This document shows, piece by piece, positions 34,104-45,243 of a DNA stretch of 64,000 nt. Both the position numbers and the translations under genes were made by a program. Position 1 is the first letter of the stretch; the number at the start of each line of letters is the position of its first letter. The notes below the pieces were generated by a model that worked only from the letters and a program-made list of their open reading frames with translations, made no database searches and was not told where the DNA came from. This DNA comes from Nigrospora sphaerica (taxonomy: Eukaryota; Ascomycota; Sordariomycetes; Amphisphaeriales; Apiosporaceae), in contig JAGVVL010000022.1 of the NCBI GenBank assembly GCA_018287875.1, positions 1,426,001 to 1,490,000 on the forward strand, written 5' to 3'.

Positions 34104-37100
34104 CAGCGCTAAGGATCTTACATTGGAACACGTAGAAAAGTAAGAAAGCACAGATCCCGGCAGTCGATGCTATCTCCGAAGAGTACGATATCCTAGCTAT
34201 CTAAGAGCCCTGAAGAAACCCACATATACCGACTACCTATTACCCGAGATCCTCCCCGTATTACCTTCTCTATGCCGCCAAGGGAGGCAGGGCTTGTATC
34301 TACATTAATAAGAAGCACCCCCTTACGCAGTGGACTTATAAGGCGCAGTCAGATAGGTGCAATATCACGATCCAGCTGCTAGATGGTCCTATAATAGTCA
34401 TCTACGTATACTCGCCTCCTCCTGGATCGATTAGCAGATTAGACCTGCCAGCTATCGAAGCCCTCCTTACCGGTCCCCAGCTAGGACGAACAGTCCTCGT
34501 AGGAGACTTTAATGTCCACCACCCTATCTGGGGAGGATACAATGTCCGACCTTATAAGGCAGCCGATAAGCTGCTCCAGCTAGCAGAATCCTGGAGACTC
34601 CAGCTTATCACCCCCCCTGGAATACCGACATGGACTCGAAGAGGGTGCATGGACTCCACGATCGACCTAGCGTGGGCCACGGACGATCTCCGAGCTGCCT
34701 ACGACGGGTATGCCCTATATGCTGGATCCGATCACCTCCCGCAGGTGATACGCGTGGCTGGACCTCAAAACGACCCCCAGAATAAGCCACAGCGTAGCTA
34801 GAAAACAGCTGACTATAACTAAGCGAAGGCCGAGGCGACACACCTTCCGCAGCCAGGGCTACTCGAGACACCGGAGGAAATCGACAGATACACCGAAACA
34901 TTAACTAAGGAGCTAACTCGGATAGCCGACCTAGTTGCCCCCCTCCGCTACTCAAAGGGGAGAGGCAAGGTATGGTGGAACTATGAAACAAAAAAAGCTA
35001 TAAAGGAGGAGAGACGGACCTAGCGAACATGGCTATCCGATAGGACAGACGCAGCCTGGCGAGCTCTTCGGCAAGCATCCCTTACGAAAAAGAAAACGAT
35101 CCGCACTGCAAAGACAGCGACCTGGAGAAACATGCTTTACGAGGCCTCTAGCTAGCCAGCTGGCGTCTGGAATATCGCGAGATAGGCCAGAACCGAAGGA
35201 GCCGCACCGCCGCTACCTCCAGCTGTCCCCACGCTTCACACACCGCGAGGCGAAGCAATAACCCATAAGGAGAAAACGGAGGCCTTCCGAGAGAGGTTTT
35301 ACCCTCTCCCTAAGGCCATGTATACCGGCTTCCGTATAATAAACCGGCTCGCAGCGCCTCTCGACATCGACGGCGAGGTGATAGCAGAGCAGGTCCAAGA
35401 CGTCTTAAGTAAGGCAGGCCAGTGGAAAGCACCTGGGCCAGACCAGCTTCCGAACGGATTCCTTAAGCGCTTAGGAAAGCCCCTCTTCTAGGCCTTAGCC
35501 TCCCTAGCGGAAGCATGCTAGCGTATGGGATACTATCTAACAGCGTTCCGTAAAGCAGTGACCGTTATCCTCCGGAAACCAGGAAAGCAGCTAAACGAGT
35601 ACCACCAAGCCGGCGGATGGAGACCTATCGCGCTGCTTAACACCATGGGGAAGGTGATCGAGAGCCTGCTAGCGCAACGGCTAGCCAGCTTTGCGGAAGA
35701 AAACGGGCTGCTCCCAGACGAACAGATAGGGAACCGAAAGGGCCGCTCCACGGAAACGGCCTTACAGCTGCTAACAGACCTAGTCCGAACAGCCTGGAAG
35801 CATGGAGGTGCAGCAACCCTTCTATCGCTGGATATCTCAGGCGCTTTCGACTCCGTTAACTATAGAAGGCTCCTTGCCAACTTACGCGCGTTACGGGTCC
35901 CTATATAGACTATCAACTAGATCCGAAGCTTCCTGTTTAACCGATCTACTACGCTGTTTTTCGACGGCCAGGAATCGGATGAGATCCTAGTCCCAGCAGG
36001 CGTCCCGCAGGGCTCACCCCTATCGCCTATCCTCTTCTGCCTTTATACAGCCGGTCTCTATAAGGCTCTCCGCGCTGTCTTAGGGATAGCCATTATAGCC
36101 TTTGTAGACGACACGAACCTCGTGGGCTTCGGCTTAAACCCAGAGCAGACCTGCGAGCGGCTAAAAGCCGCTTATAGGGTCTGCAAAGAATGGGCAGTCA
36201 GCCACGGCATGACCTTCGCAGTCAGGAAATACCACCTAGTCCACTTCTCCCGAAAACGAAAAGGTCCGGACACGAAGATAGCCCTAGAAGGCCACGAAAT
36301 CGAACCAGAAGACTCCTGCCGCGTCCTTGGCGTCCAGGTAGATAGGCGTCTCCGCTGGGACGCCCATATCCAGTCGATATCGAAGAAGATGGCGACGCAG
36401 GTCTATGCCCTAGACCGGATAGCCGGCTTAACATGGAGCGCGTCCCTCCAGCGAGCCCGCCAAGTCTACACAGCCGTCGTACGGGCTGCTATAGGCTACG
36501 GAGCCTCAGAGTGGCACCATCACATTCCGAAAAGCAGGGCTAAGACACTAGGTGACATTCAGACCGAGTGCCTCCGTAAGGTCACGGGGGCCTTCAAGGC
36601 GACAGCAGCCACGACACTAGAAACAGAAGCCTACGTATCGCCCTTAGACGTATGGCTTAACAAAAGAGTGGCGGCTTCGGAAGAGAGGCTCCAACAGCCA
36701 CGCATCGCCACGCTTATCCAAGTAAGATGCGATAACGCAGCCAGATAGATTCTAACAAGACCGAATCGCCGGCGCAGACCGAAAGGCCCCGACACTCCCG
36801 ATCGTAAGAGGTGGCTAAACGAATGGCTAGCTGGAGACTCAGCATATAAGGCTGAGGAGAGAGACTGGCTCCAGAGATGGCAACAAACGCAGAAAAACCG
36901 AATAGCGCGAGCCCCGGCAGCAACCAAGATACCGCCAGATAAGCACGTCCTTAAGCTCCATAAAGGACTTCATAAGGCAGAGAGCTCGATCCTCGTCCAA
37001 GCGAGGACCGGCAAGATTGGGCTGCGAGACTTCCTTTTTAAGCGCAGGGTTCCAGGCTTCGACAGCCCATAGTGTGACTGCGGTCAGGGTAGGGAGACCG

Positions 37101-37366
37101 TCCGGCATATCCTCGTTTTCTGCCCACGGGAAAGAGAAAGACGAGAGCATCTCGTCCAAGCTCTAGGAGGACCGATAGACACGGACAGGATGCTCGACAC
37201 CCCCGGAAAAGCAGGAATTATCGCAAGATGGCTACTCCGCTCGGGCAGGCTGGACATGTTCCAGCTGGCGAATCAACTCATCAGCTAGGAAGCGGGCGCG
37301 CTGAGCCCGATCTCGGTATGGCAGGTCAAAAAGTAGATAGAAGCGGTACGACGCAGCGGAACCTAG
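34100..37366 (+). pseudogene. LINE ORF2 (AP-endonuclease plus reverse transcriptase), multiple stops
   Basis: The frame starts near ILHWNT and overlaps the ORF1 stop, then stays in one frame to 37366. The endonuclease shows GDFNVHHPIWGG (34502-34537), a TR...DSTIDL block and SDHLP. The reverse transcriptase shows WRPIALLNTMGKVIE, LSLDISGAFDSV, GVPQGSPLSP and the catalytic FVDD (36101-36112). The C-terminal CDCGQGRETVRHILVFCP is the Cys/His motif seen in LINEs of this type. No RNase H domain was recognised. Where LINE endonucleases carry Gln-Glu-Pro-Trp, this copy has stop-Glu-Pro-stop (34202-34213). Confidence 0.88.
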
Positions 37367-37477
37367 GTTTTTCACCCGGCCGGACGTCAGCCCGGAACGG
37401 TTTTCCTAGGCTAAGATGCGCAGGGGGTCCTCATGGCCTAAATAGGTCGCTAGGTGTAAGAATAATAATAATAATAA

Positions 37478-37491
37478 TATACTCATAAGGC
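37478..37491. repeat. right target-site duplication of the LINE
   Basis: TATACTCATAAGGC directly after the AAT tail. It is the partner of 32618-32631 and lies in frame inside the HET coding sequence (LMSI on the minus strand). Confidence 0.8.
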
Positions 37492-38836
37492 GAACATTTC
37501 GAAATGCGTCCGGGGGGTAGAAATCCGCAACGTGGTACCCATGATTGCCCAGAAAGTCAAAATTCAGCAGGAATTGTCGATTGCCGGCGTAATCGTTGAC
37601 AAAGTATTGATGGTACATCGGGCTCTTGAGGTTGCCCGAGGACGGAATGACATGGATCTGTGGTGGTGACACAAGGTAAGTCCGGTCTTCCATGCGTCCT
37701 CCTATCCGTATACCAGGTTGGGCGATTGGGGGTCGACACGTGTGTGGGGGAACCCAAAAAGGGGCGTTGCCGTCTGCTCTTTGGGCTTTCGTGGGGCCGC
37801 CGTCCAATTCACTCCACACCAGAGGTATCGCAAGGATGTGTCCATTTTTATCACCGTATCGAATGTTTTTCAAGGGAATGAATCCAAGGCAGATACTGTC
37901 CGCCCGATCCACCGCTCGAGCTTTCACTGGCAACAATAACCCTGCATTGGTGGTCGTGTGGTGTTCTTCCGTGTCAAGAACAACCATTCCCTGCTTAGCC
38001 CATCGTCGAAATTGATGAACCGTATTCGCTAAGCAGCCAGTGCCTCCAGAACGGCCATTGCTGAAGCCCATGTGGATTTGGGACGGTGCCATCATGCCCC
38101 AGGTGAGCAGAGAAAGATCGAGGTGTGTCCTCATGAACTCTTCCTGTAATCTCCTGAAAGCCTTGTGGCCCTCACCGTAAAGCAAAGGCATGTTGACGTC
38201 CAGGAGTCCTAAAAGGCAGTAGGCCATGTCCTCTGGCCTCGTTGTCTGTCTTTGAGAAGCCCAAGAGAATTTTTCGGCAACCGTGGCGTCTGGGACGGGA
38301 TCTACCACCCCCGAGAGAATGCCCGTCTTAATGCCGGTGATGTCTTGTAGAAGGACGGATCTGTCGTTTCGAGTCCCTATGAACTTCCAGTCCACGTCGT
38401 AGAATTTCAATCGTGCCGGAGCCAGCAGTTCTTGCAATGTCCAACCCCTGGTGAACCATTTGGACACTCTCAAGGGCCTGTCGTATGGGTCCGATTTGTC
38501 CCTTGTCGTCGGGGTGACATCAGACAAATAGGCGTAGCAGGCCTTCGACCGTCTGTACCAGGCGAACATGGAGTTGATAGCTTCGGAAAGCTCCGCACTG
38601 CTTGTCTTGTCGATGCAGCAAGTGTCGACCCAAGCGTAAAGATGCCCGTCTTCCCTTGCCAGCCTGCAGAAGGACCTGATCTTTGGATAGCCTGCCTTCT
38701 TTCGTCGTGATTCGGGTTGTGCGTAGTCCTGGAAAGTGACTTCCTCTTTTTCCCACCTATGTGATAGGATGGCGTAAGAGGGTATTTCGTTGTCAAATTC
38801 CTTCAGCTCCATGGTGTTGACGTTAATGAGGCGCAT
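37478..38836 (-). pseudogene. 5' part of HET-domain gene, split by LINE
   Basis: 453 codons from ATG 38836 with a textbook HET start: MRLINVNTMELKEF, YAILSHRW, EVTFQDY, a WVDTCCID block and RGWTLQELLAP. HET proteins trigger cell death when unlike mycelia fuse, and related domains appear in fungal innate recognition. At the LINE junction the frame does not stop; it runs into antisense LINE tail and ends at 37406, adding about 24 foreign residues (SILLLLLFLHLATYLGHE...). The HET domain itself (about residues 20-180) is whole, so a truncated protein could still be made. The missing C-terminal 142 residues lie at 32189-32617. An SSR-like AAT tail next to the junction may vary in length. Confidence 0.85.
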
Positions 38837-41509
38837 GGCGATACTAGGGATGAATAGTAACGACTATATACAGTAAGTGGGCCGTGATGAAGTGGGTTGA
38901 GAGAAACCGAGCGGCAGGAGGGTATGGATGAGCTTTCTAGTCGGATAGGATGGGGAGAGAAATGGTGAAGAGAGGAGTTTGGGGTGGGCTGTTCTTGGGC
39001 AGCGTCTGACAGGGCTGGATCTCCAGCCGTGAAACGGAGATATAGAGGCGGTGCATCTACTACCCCTCACCAGCCGAGCCACACCGAAAGAGCGAACTTG
39101 ATAGGATCCTCGACACCCGAGGGGGTGCTCAGCCCAAGGTTGATTTTTCCTCTCCTGTCCACTCGACCCAACTACCCTACACACCTACAGTAGCGAAATA
39201 GCCTTCCTAGCAGGATTGCCATGCATGTGTTGGCACCGCCTTTACGTGCAAGTAAGTACTTGGATGCACTCCCGTCACGCCAGTTACTAGGTAGATGCCG
39301 TCCAATCCTCGACGAGCCTCGTCCTGACCACCTAAGCCGCACCCAACTCAACCGCTTCGAGATCATCCGGCATGCCCTTGTCATGGGTGAAGACGCAATC
39401 ATAGTCAACCGGCAACGCGCCTGCAGCCTTGCAAAGCGGCAAAGCGTTGCGCCAAGTCCAAGAGCGACATGGGTGGCGGTGGCGGGGCTGTCGAACGGGA
39501 GGGCGCCCTGTCAGCTGCGTGATAACGCCGTGCGCGACCAGCAGCTCAGTGATGGGCGGCTGCCTGGTAGCGAGGGCAGCAATGTCAGGGCCTATGGATG
39601 AATCCAGCGTGCAAAGTTGGTCTGTCGGATCTGAGCAACGGATGCGCCATGGGATGGCACGCCAGAGATCCGCCTCCCGTTGCGATGGCTTTAGCTTCCC
39701 GACTGCTCCAGCTGTCCATGTCTCTGAGTTCCATGGGATGGGATCTGTGCAGCCTTGCCAGCCGGCGTATGGGCTTTCAGTGGTTAAAGTTGGAAACCGC
39801 ACAGGATGACACGCATGCACCGGGCGTGCCATCCCTCCGGAAGCGCGCCACGTGCAGCTCGCCGAACGGGACCCCAGCCGGATGATAGACAAGCAGGGGG
39901 ATGCCCGCGTCGCCTACGAGGCAATCCGCTAAGCTCCGGCAACTTTCAGGGTCCGGGCCGAGACCTATGCAACCCTTGAGGCTCAGCGACACGGAATAAC
40001 TGGCATTGGGCAACGAAGTACTCGCCGCCGCCGGCCCGCGAGGCGGCCGGTCTCCCCTTGGTGGCCGCCTTGGCCCTGGGCTGGCTCAAGACGTCGCAGC
40101 CGCTGAGCCGCACCAAGACCGTACGTGCACTTATACTAATGTGATAGATCAGGTCTTCTCGTCAATGTAGTTCTTTGGCAGATGTCGAGGCCATCCCTCG
40201 GGAGATGGAAACAGTTGGGAATTTGGGGGATGGTACGCATTATCAGTGGCTGTGGAGAGAGGTTCGCGGCCACCGATGTGGGGGGGCTGTTGCTCGATCG
40301 CGAAGGCAAATGCCGCCCAGGCCGCGGGCGAAAGTATTGCCGCCCTGTGTCATGGGTCGTCCTGGGTTACGAGAGCGAGTGCGAGAAATGGTCTCCTACG
40401 TCTCGTACCAAATCTATGGTTTCACACCGGCGTTGGAGCCTCTGGCTGCATGGGACTGCCTGCTATGGGTCCACAACATTTGGTGGCCGTAGGTGTGGCC
40501 GGCGCAAGTGGCTAAGGGCGGGCTATCTGCACCCAAAGCAGCAGCCCCAAGGGGCATTCAAAAGCCACCTCACCAAAGTCCCAATGCCAACAAACAGGAT
40601 TATCGTAGAGCAAGCGATGTATAGAACGGTTGGCTCGTCCTCAACTCCGCCGAGGGATGTGCCGACGATCATTTGTTCGGGGACCCCATTGTGGCGGATG
40701 ACGAGATCATGTTCAGCGGGATGTCACCCGCACGCACGCACTGATGAAAACAAGCGAAGGCCCGCTGGACTTGAACCGGGAAGCCCCACCCCCTCGGACC
40801 TGCTGGAACTGGGAAATTGAAGACTGCCCGAGCCGCTGGCGATCGGCCACGTATCCAAGATCCCATGGCAACAGGATGGTGCTTAGGATAGATCCCTGGG
40901 TAGGATCGATAAGAGTGCGGACCAAGGACGCCTCCTGGCGCAAGTACAGATCTTTTTCGCCAGTGGCTGATAATGATTGATGTGGTAGGGGCAACCCGCT
41001 ATTCATTCCAGAAGGCGTGGTTCTGCTGTTCATCACGGCTTAACTAGGTAGTGGGATCTTTATGCTACGTGGGGCGACCAGGCTTCGAGTGGATCAGGGG
41101 AAAACCGGTCTTCCCAGGCTTTCCTCCTTGGAATGTTCGCTGGCTTCAATTGCCGGGGGGGGGGGGGGTTGCCGCTTTAGGTCCATGATCGATTGTCGAG
41201 ACGGATAATTTAAAGTGATTAATCGATGGGCAAGAGTCATCTGTACTGTGTAAATGATGATGAAGGAGTCGTGGGAGTTCGCTTGCCGCTTTGACGCCAC
41301 CAAAGGGGGTTCACGATGTGGATTGTTAGCGGTGCCTCGGATGCATCGGGAAGTCGCGGGAAAGCCAAGCGGGGCCATCTCCTTCGAACCTCGAGGACGG
41401 ACGAGTGAGCGACCGAGGCAATTGTCCAGTTCATCACCCACAGTTGAGATCACCCCCTGATTCAAACCGCCTTACGAGAACCGGCTCGCGATTCCAACCC
41501 GCAAAAACC
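38837..41509. other. intergenic with possible gene remnants
   Basis: The first 300 bases are the HET promoter side. On the minus strand at 39332-40013 two overlapping frames carry pieces (SLADCLVGDAG, IAALATRQPPITELLVAHG) that loosely recall an F-box/ankyrin gene with a broken frame. A short exon-like stretch at about 40020-40120 (GLPLVAALALGWLKTSQPLS then GTACGT) is unassigned. A run of 14 G bases lies at 41155-41168. Nothing here is firm enough to call. Confidence 0.35.
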
Positions 41510-42273
41510 ATGGCAGCCGACAAGCCCACCCTGCATCATCTCAATGTCAGTGCAACCCCCACAGCGCGCCAAGAAAGGCGGCGCGCCGCAGGACTGACCG
41601 CCCGCCGCAGGACTCGCAGTCGCAGACGATCCTCTGGCTGCTCGAGGAGCTCGAGATCCCGTACGAGCTGAAGCTGTACGAGCGCGTCAACGGGCGCGCG
41701 CCGGCGGCGCTCAAGGAGGTGCACCCTTGCGGCAAGTCGCCGGTGCTGGTGACGGGGGCGGGGCGCGTCATCGCCGAGCGCAGCGCCATCGCACTGTACC
41801 TTATCGGCGCGTACGACGCGGCCGGGCGCTTCCAGGTGCCGGCCGGGGCGACGGACCCACGGGGCGACGCCGTCCACGAGGATTCGCTCATGTCGCTCGG
41901 CAACTCGAGCCTGGGGCCGATGCTCATGGTGGCACTCGTCCTGGGCCAGCTTAGCAAGAAGTCGCCCTTCCTCGTGCGCCCGCTCTTCGCCGGCATCGCC
42001 GCCACCGTCAACAAGGCTTTCCTCAACGCCGAGCTCGACAGCGTCCTGCGCAACCTCGACGCCCAGCTGCAGGGCCGCGACTACCTCATGGGCCGTCCCG
42101 ACCCTACGCGCGCCGACTTCGTCGTCTTCTGGCACGTCGACATGGGCCAGCAGGGCGGCTACGTCCAGCTGGACCCATACCCCAACGTCAAGGCCTGGCA
42201 CGCGCGGTGCACCGCTCGCCCGGCCTGGAAGCGCTCGCTGGAGAAGGGCAATGGCTACAACCTCGTATTCTGA
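41510..42273 (+). CDS. glutathione S-transferase (yeast GTT-like)
   Basis: Exon 1 41510-41545 (12 codons), a 65-bp intron (GTCAGT...CCGCAG) and exon 2 41611-42273 give 232 residues. GSTs join glutathione to electrophiles for detoxification or stress defence. The thioredoxin-like N-terminal domain shows HLN-DSQSQTILWLLEEL after the splice, HPCGKSPVL (cis-Pro loop) and AERSAIALYLIGAY (the glutathione gamma-Glu binding E-S pattern reads ERS here). The helical C-terminal domain has DYLMGRPDPTRADFVVFWHV. The catalytic position near the Ser/Gln pair after strand 1 suggests a Ser-type or glutathionylation class rather than Tyr-type; that is inference. No signal peptide, so probably cytosolic. Confidence 0.9.
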
Positions 42274-43744
42274 GGAGGCCAGGCGGTGAGCGGTGATCGG
42301 ACGAGGTGGCCGCAGGAAAAGAATGGGAACTTGGGGCGCAACCATCTCGTAGCTTCTAGAATAACCAACCTCGCCATGCCGGCGTTGCTGCGTGACCCCG
42401 TTCGCCCCTGCGTACAAAACCGATCTAGAGGCCCCCCTATCCAAGCCCGTCCTTGAATCCAACCCCTTTTCAATTTCACCGAGCCCGGCAGTGGTCCCTA
42501 GGGTGGTGAAAGCGTCATGCGACGAGGTGGTGGTGTTCACAGTTCTCCTGACGGAAGGGGGTTTGAGGAATATCGATAGGCAATATGTGGAGGCTCTGGT
42601 TCCTGCGCCCCCACAGCCAACTCCACCTCTGTCCGCTTCTGCCGCGTTCCTGGGTGCAGATGTTAGGTATGAACAGTCGAGTTCTTGGCTCCCTGGAGCT
42701 TAAGCCGCCTAGCGTCGCCTCAAATGCCCGCCCTTCTCCTATTAATAGTCCACGTAGCATCACACCCGCCTCTTCAGGGGGCGGGTTTGGCACTGGGGCC
42801 ACGGACGCGACGGACCCAGTGCCCACCGCCTAGCCGGACGCCTCGTACGCAGTGCCGAGGACACGGCGGCGCTATGACGACACTGTCTCAAGGGGGAGAC
42901 TGCCCACTCCTTTGGGGCACCTGTTCGGACGATACGAGGTGAACCGCTCTTCTTCGCCTTTGGATCATCCCCGAGCAGCAGCCCGCGATACGAAGTGAGC
43001 CGGTCATTGACATTTGATTCCTTGGGCATGATGCATCGTCATAGAGTAGTCACTCGTAGTACGTTGTAGATCCCGTTGCGTGTGCCAAAGACAGGGCGGG
43101 CGGCACTCCACCCACTTCCTTGGCCCTTCTCCCGCTCGGTCGGCCCGGCCGTCGTCCATCTTGCTCTGCTGGCTAGCGGTGGTATGAAGGCCACAGGCCG
43201 CGGGCGGCAGGTTTTCATGTTGATGGCTGCACGGCGGTGCACTTCCCCATGTCACACGGGGGACTTTCCCCAGGGTGCATGGCCCCAGCGGGTAGCGGGG
43301 TCATCTACTGAGGACCGCATGCAAGCAGGGCCCGTGGGTTCCATTAGCCCCGGCAATGCGCGCGCTGGCAGTGCTTACGAGTGACGATCTTCTTGCTCCC
43401 CTTCCCCAGTAAACTGTGCTGGAATACGAGGTGACGGGCCCGCCTCCAGCGTCATGGACCCACCCCGAACAGGCCGCGGGCGGGATCCTACCAGCCGACC
43501 AGCCGAGACGGCGCCTTGGGGCCGCCCCGGGAGCGGGCCTTGGGCTTCGAGAGCCCTCTCTCCTGATGGGCGCTCGCCTATCCATCGCGGGTTATAAAGA
43601 TGCCCGTCTCGGCCGGCCATGAGGAAAGGAAAATACCATCTCTCACTCACCATCGCATCTTAGCATCAAACAACTCTCGCTCAACCCTCCATCACTATTA
43701 CAACAAACCCCGATTATAATCTTAATCCCACCAACTCTTTCAAA
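42274..43744. other. intergenic and promoter of the secreted-protein gene
   Basis: No gene is seen in the first 1.3 kb. The last 115 bases before 43745 are rich in CA and CT words without G runs, the usual leader of strongly expressed fungal genes. Confidence 0.5.
43593..43599 (+). promoter_or_regulatory. TATA box of the small secreted-protein gene
   Basis: TATAAAG lies 152 bases before the ATG at 43745 and is followed by a CT/CA-rich leader, suggesting a transcript start near 43625-43640 and a leader of about 110 bases. Confidence 0.6.
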
Positions 43745-44256
43745 ATGAAGTTCTCTGCCGCCACCCTCTTCGCCGCCGGCGCCGCCGCTGCCACCATCGG
43801 CAAGCGCTCCGCCGTCTACGAGGTCACCAACTTCGAAGCTGCCTGCATCCAGCACAGCGTCCAGTGCTAGTATGTGCTTCCTTGCTTCTGTCCCCTCGAG
43901 CGCCCACCTTTTACTGACCTTTTCCTCTTTCCAGCTACAAGTTTGACGTCCTGGTGCCCAACTCCATGCAGACCACGCCCCAGCACTGCGCCATCACCCT
44001 GCCCGGCCTCGCCGACGGCAGCCTGCCCGAGGTCGGCCCCTGGGAGGGCAAGTGCGAGGAGACGTCCAAGACCTTCTCCGTCGCCCGCGACGGCAAGAAG
44101 CTGGTCCTCACCGTCTCGGCCCCCGTCACGCCCGCCAGCAACACCACCGGCACCCACACCATCGCTGCCGACGAGCTCAAGACCGAGCAGTCCGGCGCCA
44201 GCGTCCGCCAGAGCTACGTCGGCCCCAAGGCCTTCTCTCTCGAGTCCACCGCTTAA
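43745..44256 (+). CDS. small secreted cysteine-containing protein (effector-like, unrecognised)
   Basis: Exon 1 43745-43869 and exon 2 43935-44256 (65-bp intron, GTATGT...CCAG) join in phase 2 and give 148 residues. The start MKFSAATLFAAGAAAATIG is a good signal peptide, followed at residues 20-21 by KR, a possible Kex2 cut site. The mature part has four cysteines (AACIQ, VQCYY, QHCAI, GKCEE), enough for two disulfides, and NNT-type N-glycosylation sites near residue 118 (SNTTGT). It has the TATA box and CT-rich leader of a strongly expressed gene. I do not recognise the family. Small size, secretion and even Cys number fit cell-wall or effector-type proteins, but function is unknown. Confidence 0.85.
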
Positions 44257-44913
44257 GCGGCGGGCACCGAACCTCTTCGGGCTCTGGGGGCCTTTTTTCG
44301 ATAGATCGATATAACCTGTAAATATTAACCTGTATCGCTCTACCTTGACTGTGCTCCACCCATGCCTATGAGTGAAATTGTCTGTCACCACCACATTTTC
44401 GTATAATCTCGCCCTGCTCTATAGGCCAGCCGCTGAGAATGAAAACGCAAATGCTACGTCATGATTGAATAGAATATCGGTTTTATTTCTCTCAGAACGG
44501 CGCTTCCTTTATCCATGACAATCCTCTCGATTATATGCACTAAATTATTAAAAGATGTAAACAAGGTACCGTCCAGTTCAAAATGATATCTACAGTAAAG
44601 CACCACTGTGACGGCAAGTACCGAGCTTGGCTAGTCGCAGCGCTAGGGGAAGTAGACGTGGCAACAATTCGTAGTTTTGCTGCCGCTTCGTTCCAAGCGC
44701 CGCCAAGATCATGTGTGAAGAGTAAAACTGAATTAAGCAACCCGGATTGAGAGAGCACCGTGCTCTGATCGGGTGTTGCGGGTATCATATAACAAGAGAA
44801 GATATGAACGTGCAGTCAACTAACCGAATTCCACCCTCTAGTGCTCCAGCCATGTGCAGCACGTGTCCAGCTCCTCTTCCTGAATGGTTTCGTCTCACAC
44901 CACCCAAGTCTGC
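44257..44913. other. intergenic between convergent genes, AT-rich
   Basis: 3' flanks of the secreted-protein gene and the small minus-strand gene. AT-rich with several AATAAA-like words; no gene seen. Confidence 0.5.
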
Positions 44914-45243
44914 TCATCCGCGGGCACCCCTCTCGGCGTTCCAATAAGAATCCTTGAAGCTCTCATTCAGCCAGGCCTGCATCGGAATCTCTCGGGTGCC
45001 TTCCGGGTTGAGGGTGGCCTGGGCCCGCCCCGCTGCGCCAGCTCGAGGACACGCGCCCTGGGAAAGAGACTGGTGAGAAGAGATATCTGAGTGGGTAGGG
45101 ATTCAGTGGAAGCTTACCAAAATCTGATCACTGGGGCGGTTGTACCAAGCACCCACATGGAGGAGATCCGTATCGGCCCGTCCGAGGCTTTGGGTCGTTG
45201 CCCGTGATGGCGGGCGAGCGGGATAGACCGTGTATTGGGTCAT
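44914..45243 (-). CDS. small two-exon protein, unrecognised
   Basis: Exon 1 45243-45118 (42 codons) and exon 2 45057-44914 (47 codons plus stop) join in phase 0 over a 60-bp intron (GTAAGC...CCCAG) and give 89 residues. The sequence contains TDLLHVGAWYNRPSDQIL and, after the splice, NPEGTREIPMQAWLNESFKD. Its composition is clearly protein-like and it holds no TM or signal segment. An in-frame ATG at 45318 would add 25 residues (114 in all); a TATA box at 45360-45367 makes either start possible. No domain is recognised, and I propose no function. Confidence 0.6.

Larger units (their letters stand above)
32632..37477 (+). mobile_element. LINE (non-LTR retrotransposon, Tad/I-like), RIP-damaged
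   Basis: About 4.85 kb with two frames in order, ORF1 with zinc knuckles and ORF2 with endonuclease and reverse transcriptase, ending in an AAT-repeat tail (AATAATAAT at 37461-37477) as in fungal LINEs. A 14-bp target duplication flanks it, and it lies opposite to the HET gene it splits. Both frames are broken by many stop codons, but I see no frameshift, and many stops stand at expected Gln and Trp codons, which fits C-to-T RIP on both strands. TA-rich codons are frequent. It is not expected to be active. Confidence 0.9.

Noticed and set aside
40740..40840. T-arm-like word (GGTTCAAGTCC on the minus strand)
   Set aside because: The flanking bases do not pair as a T stem and no tRNA fold can be drawn.
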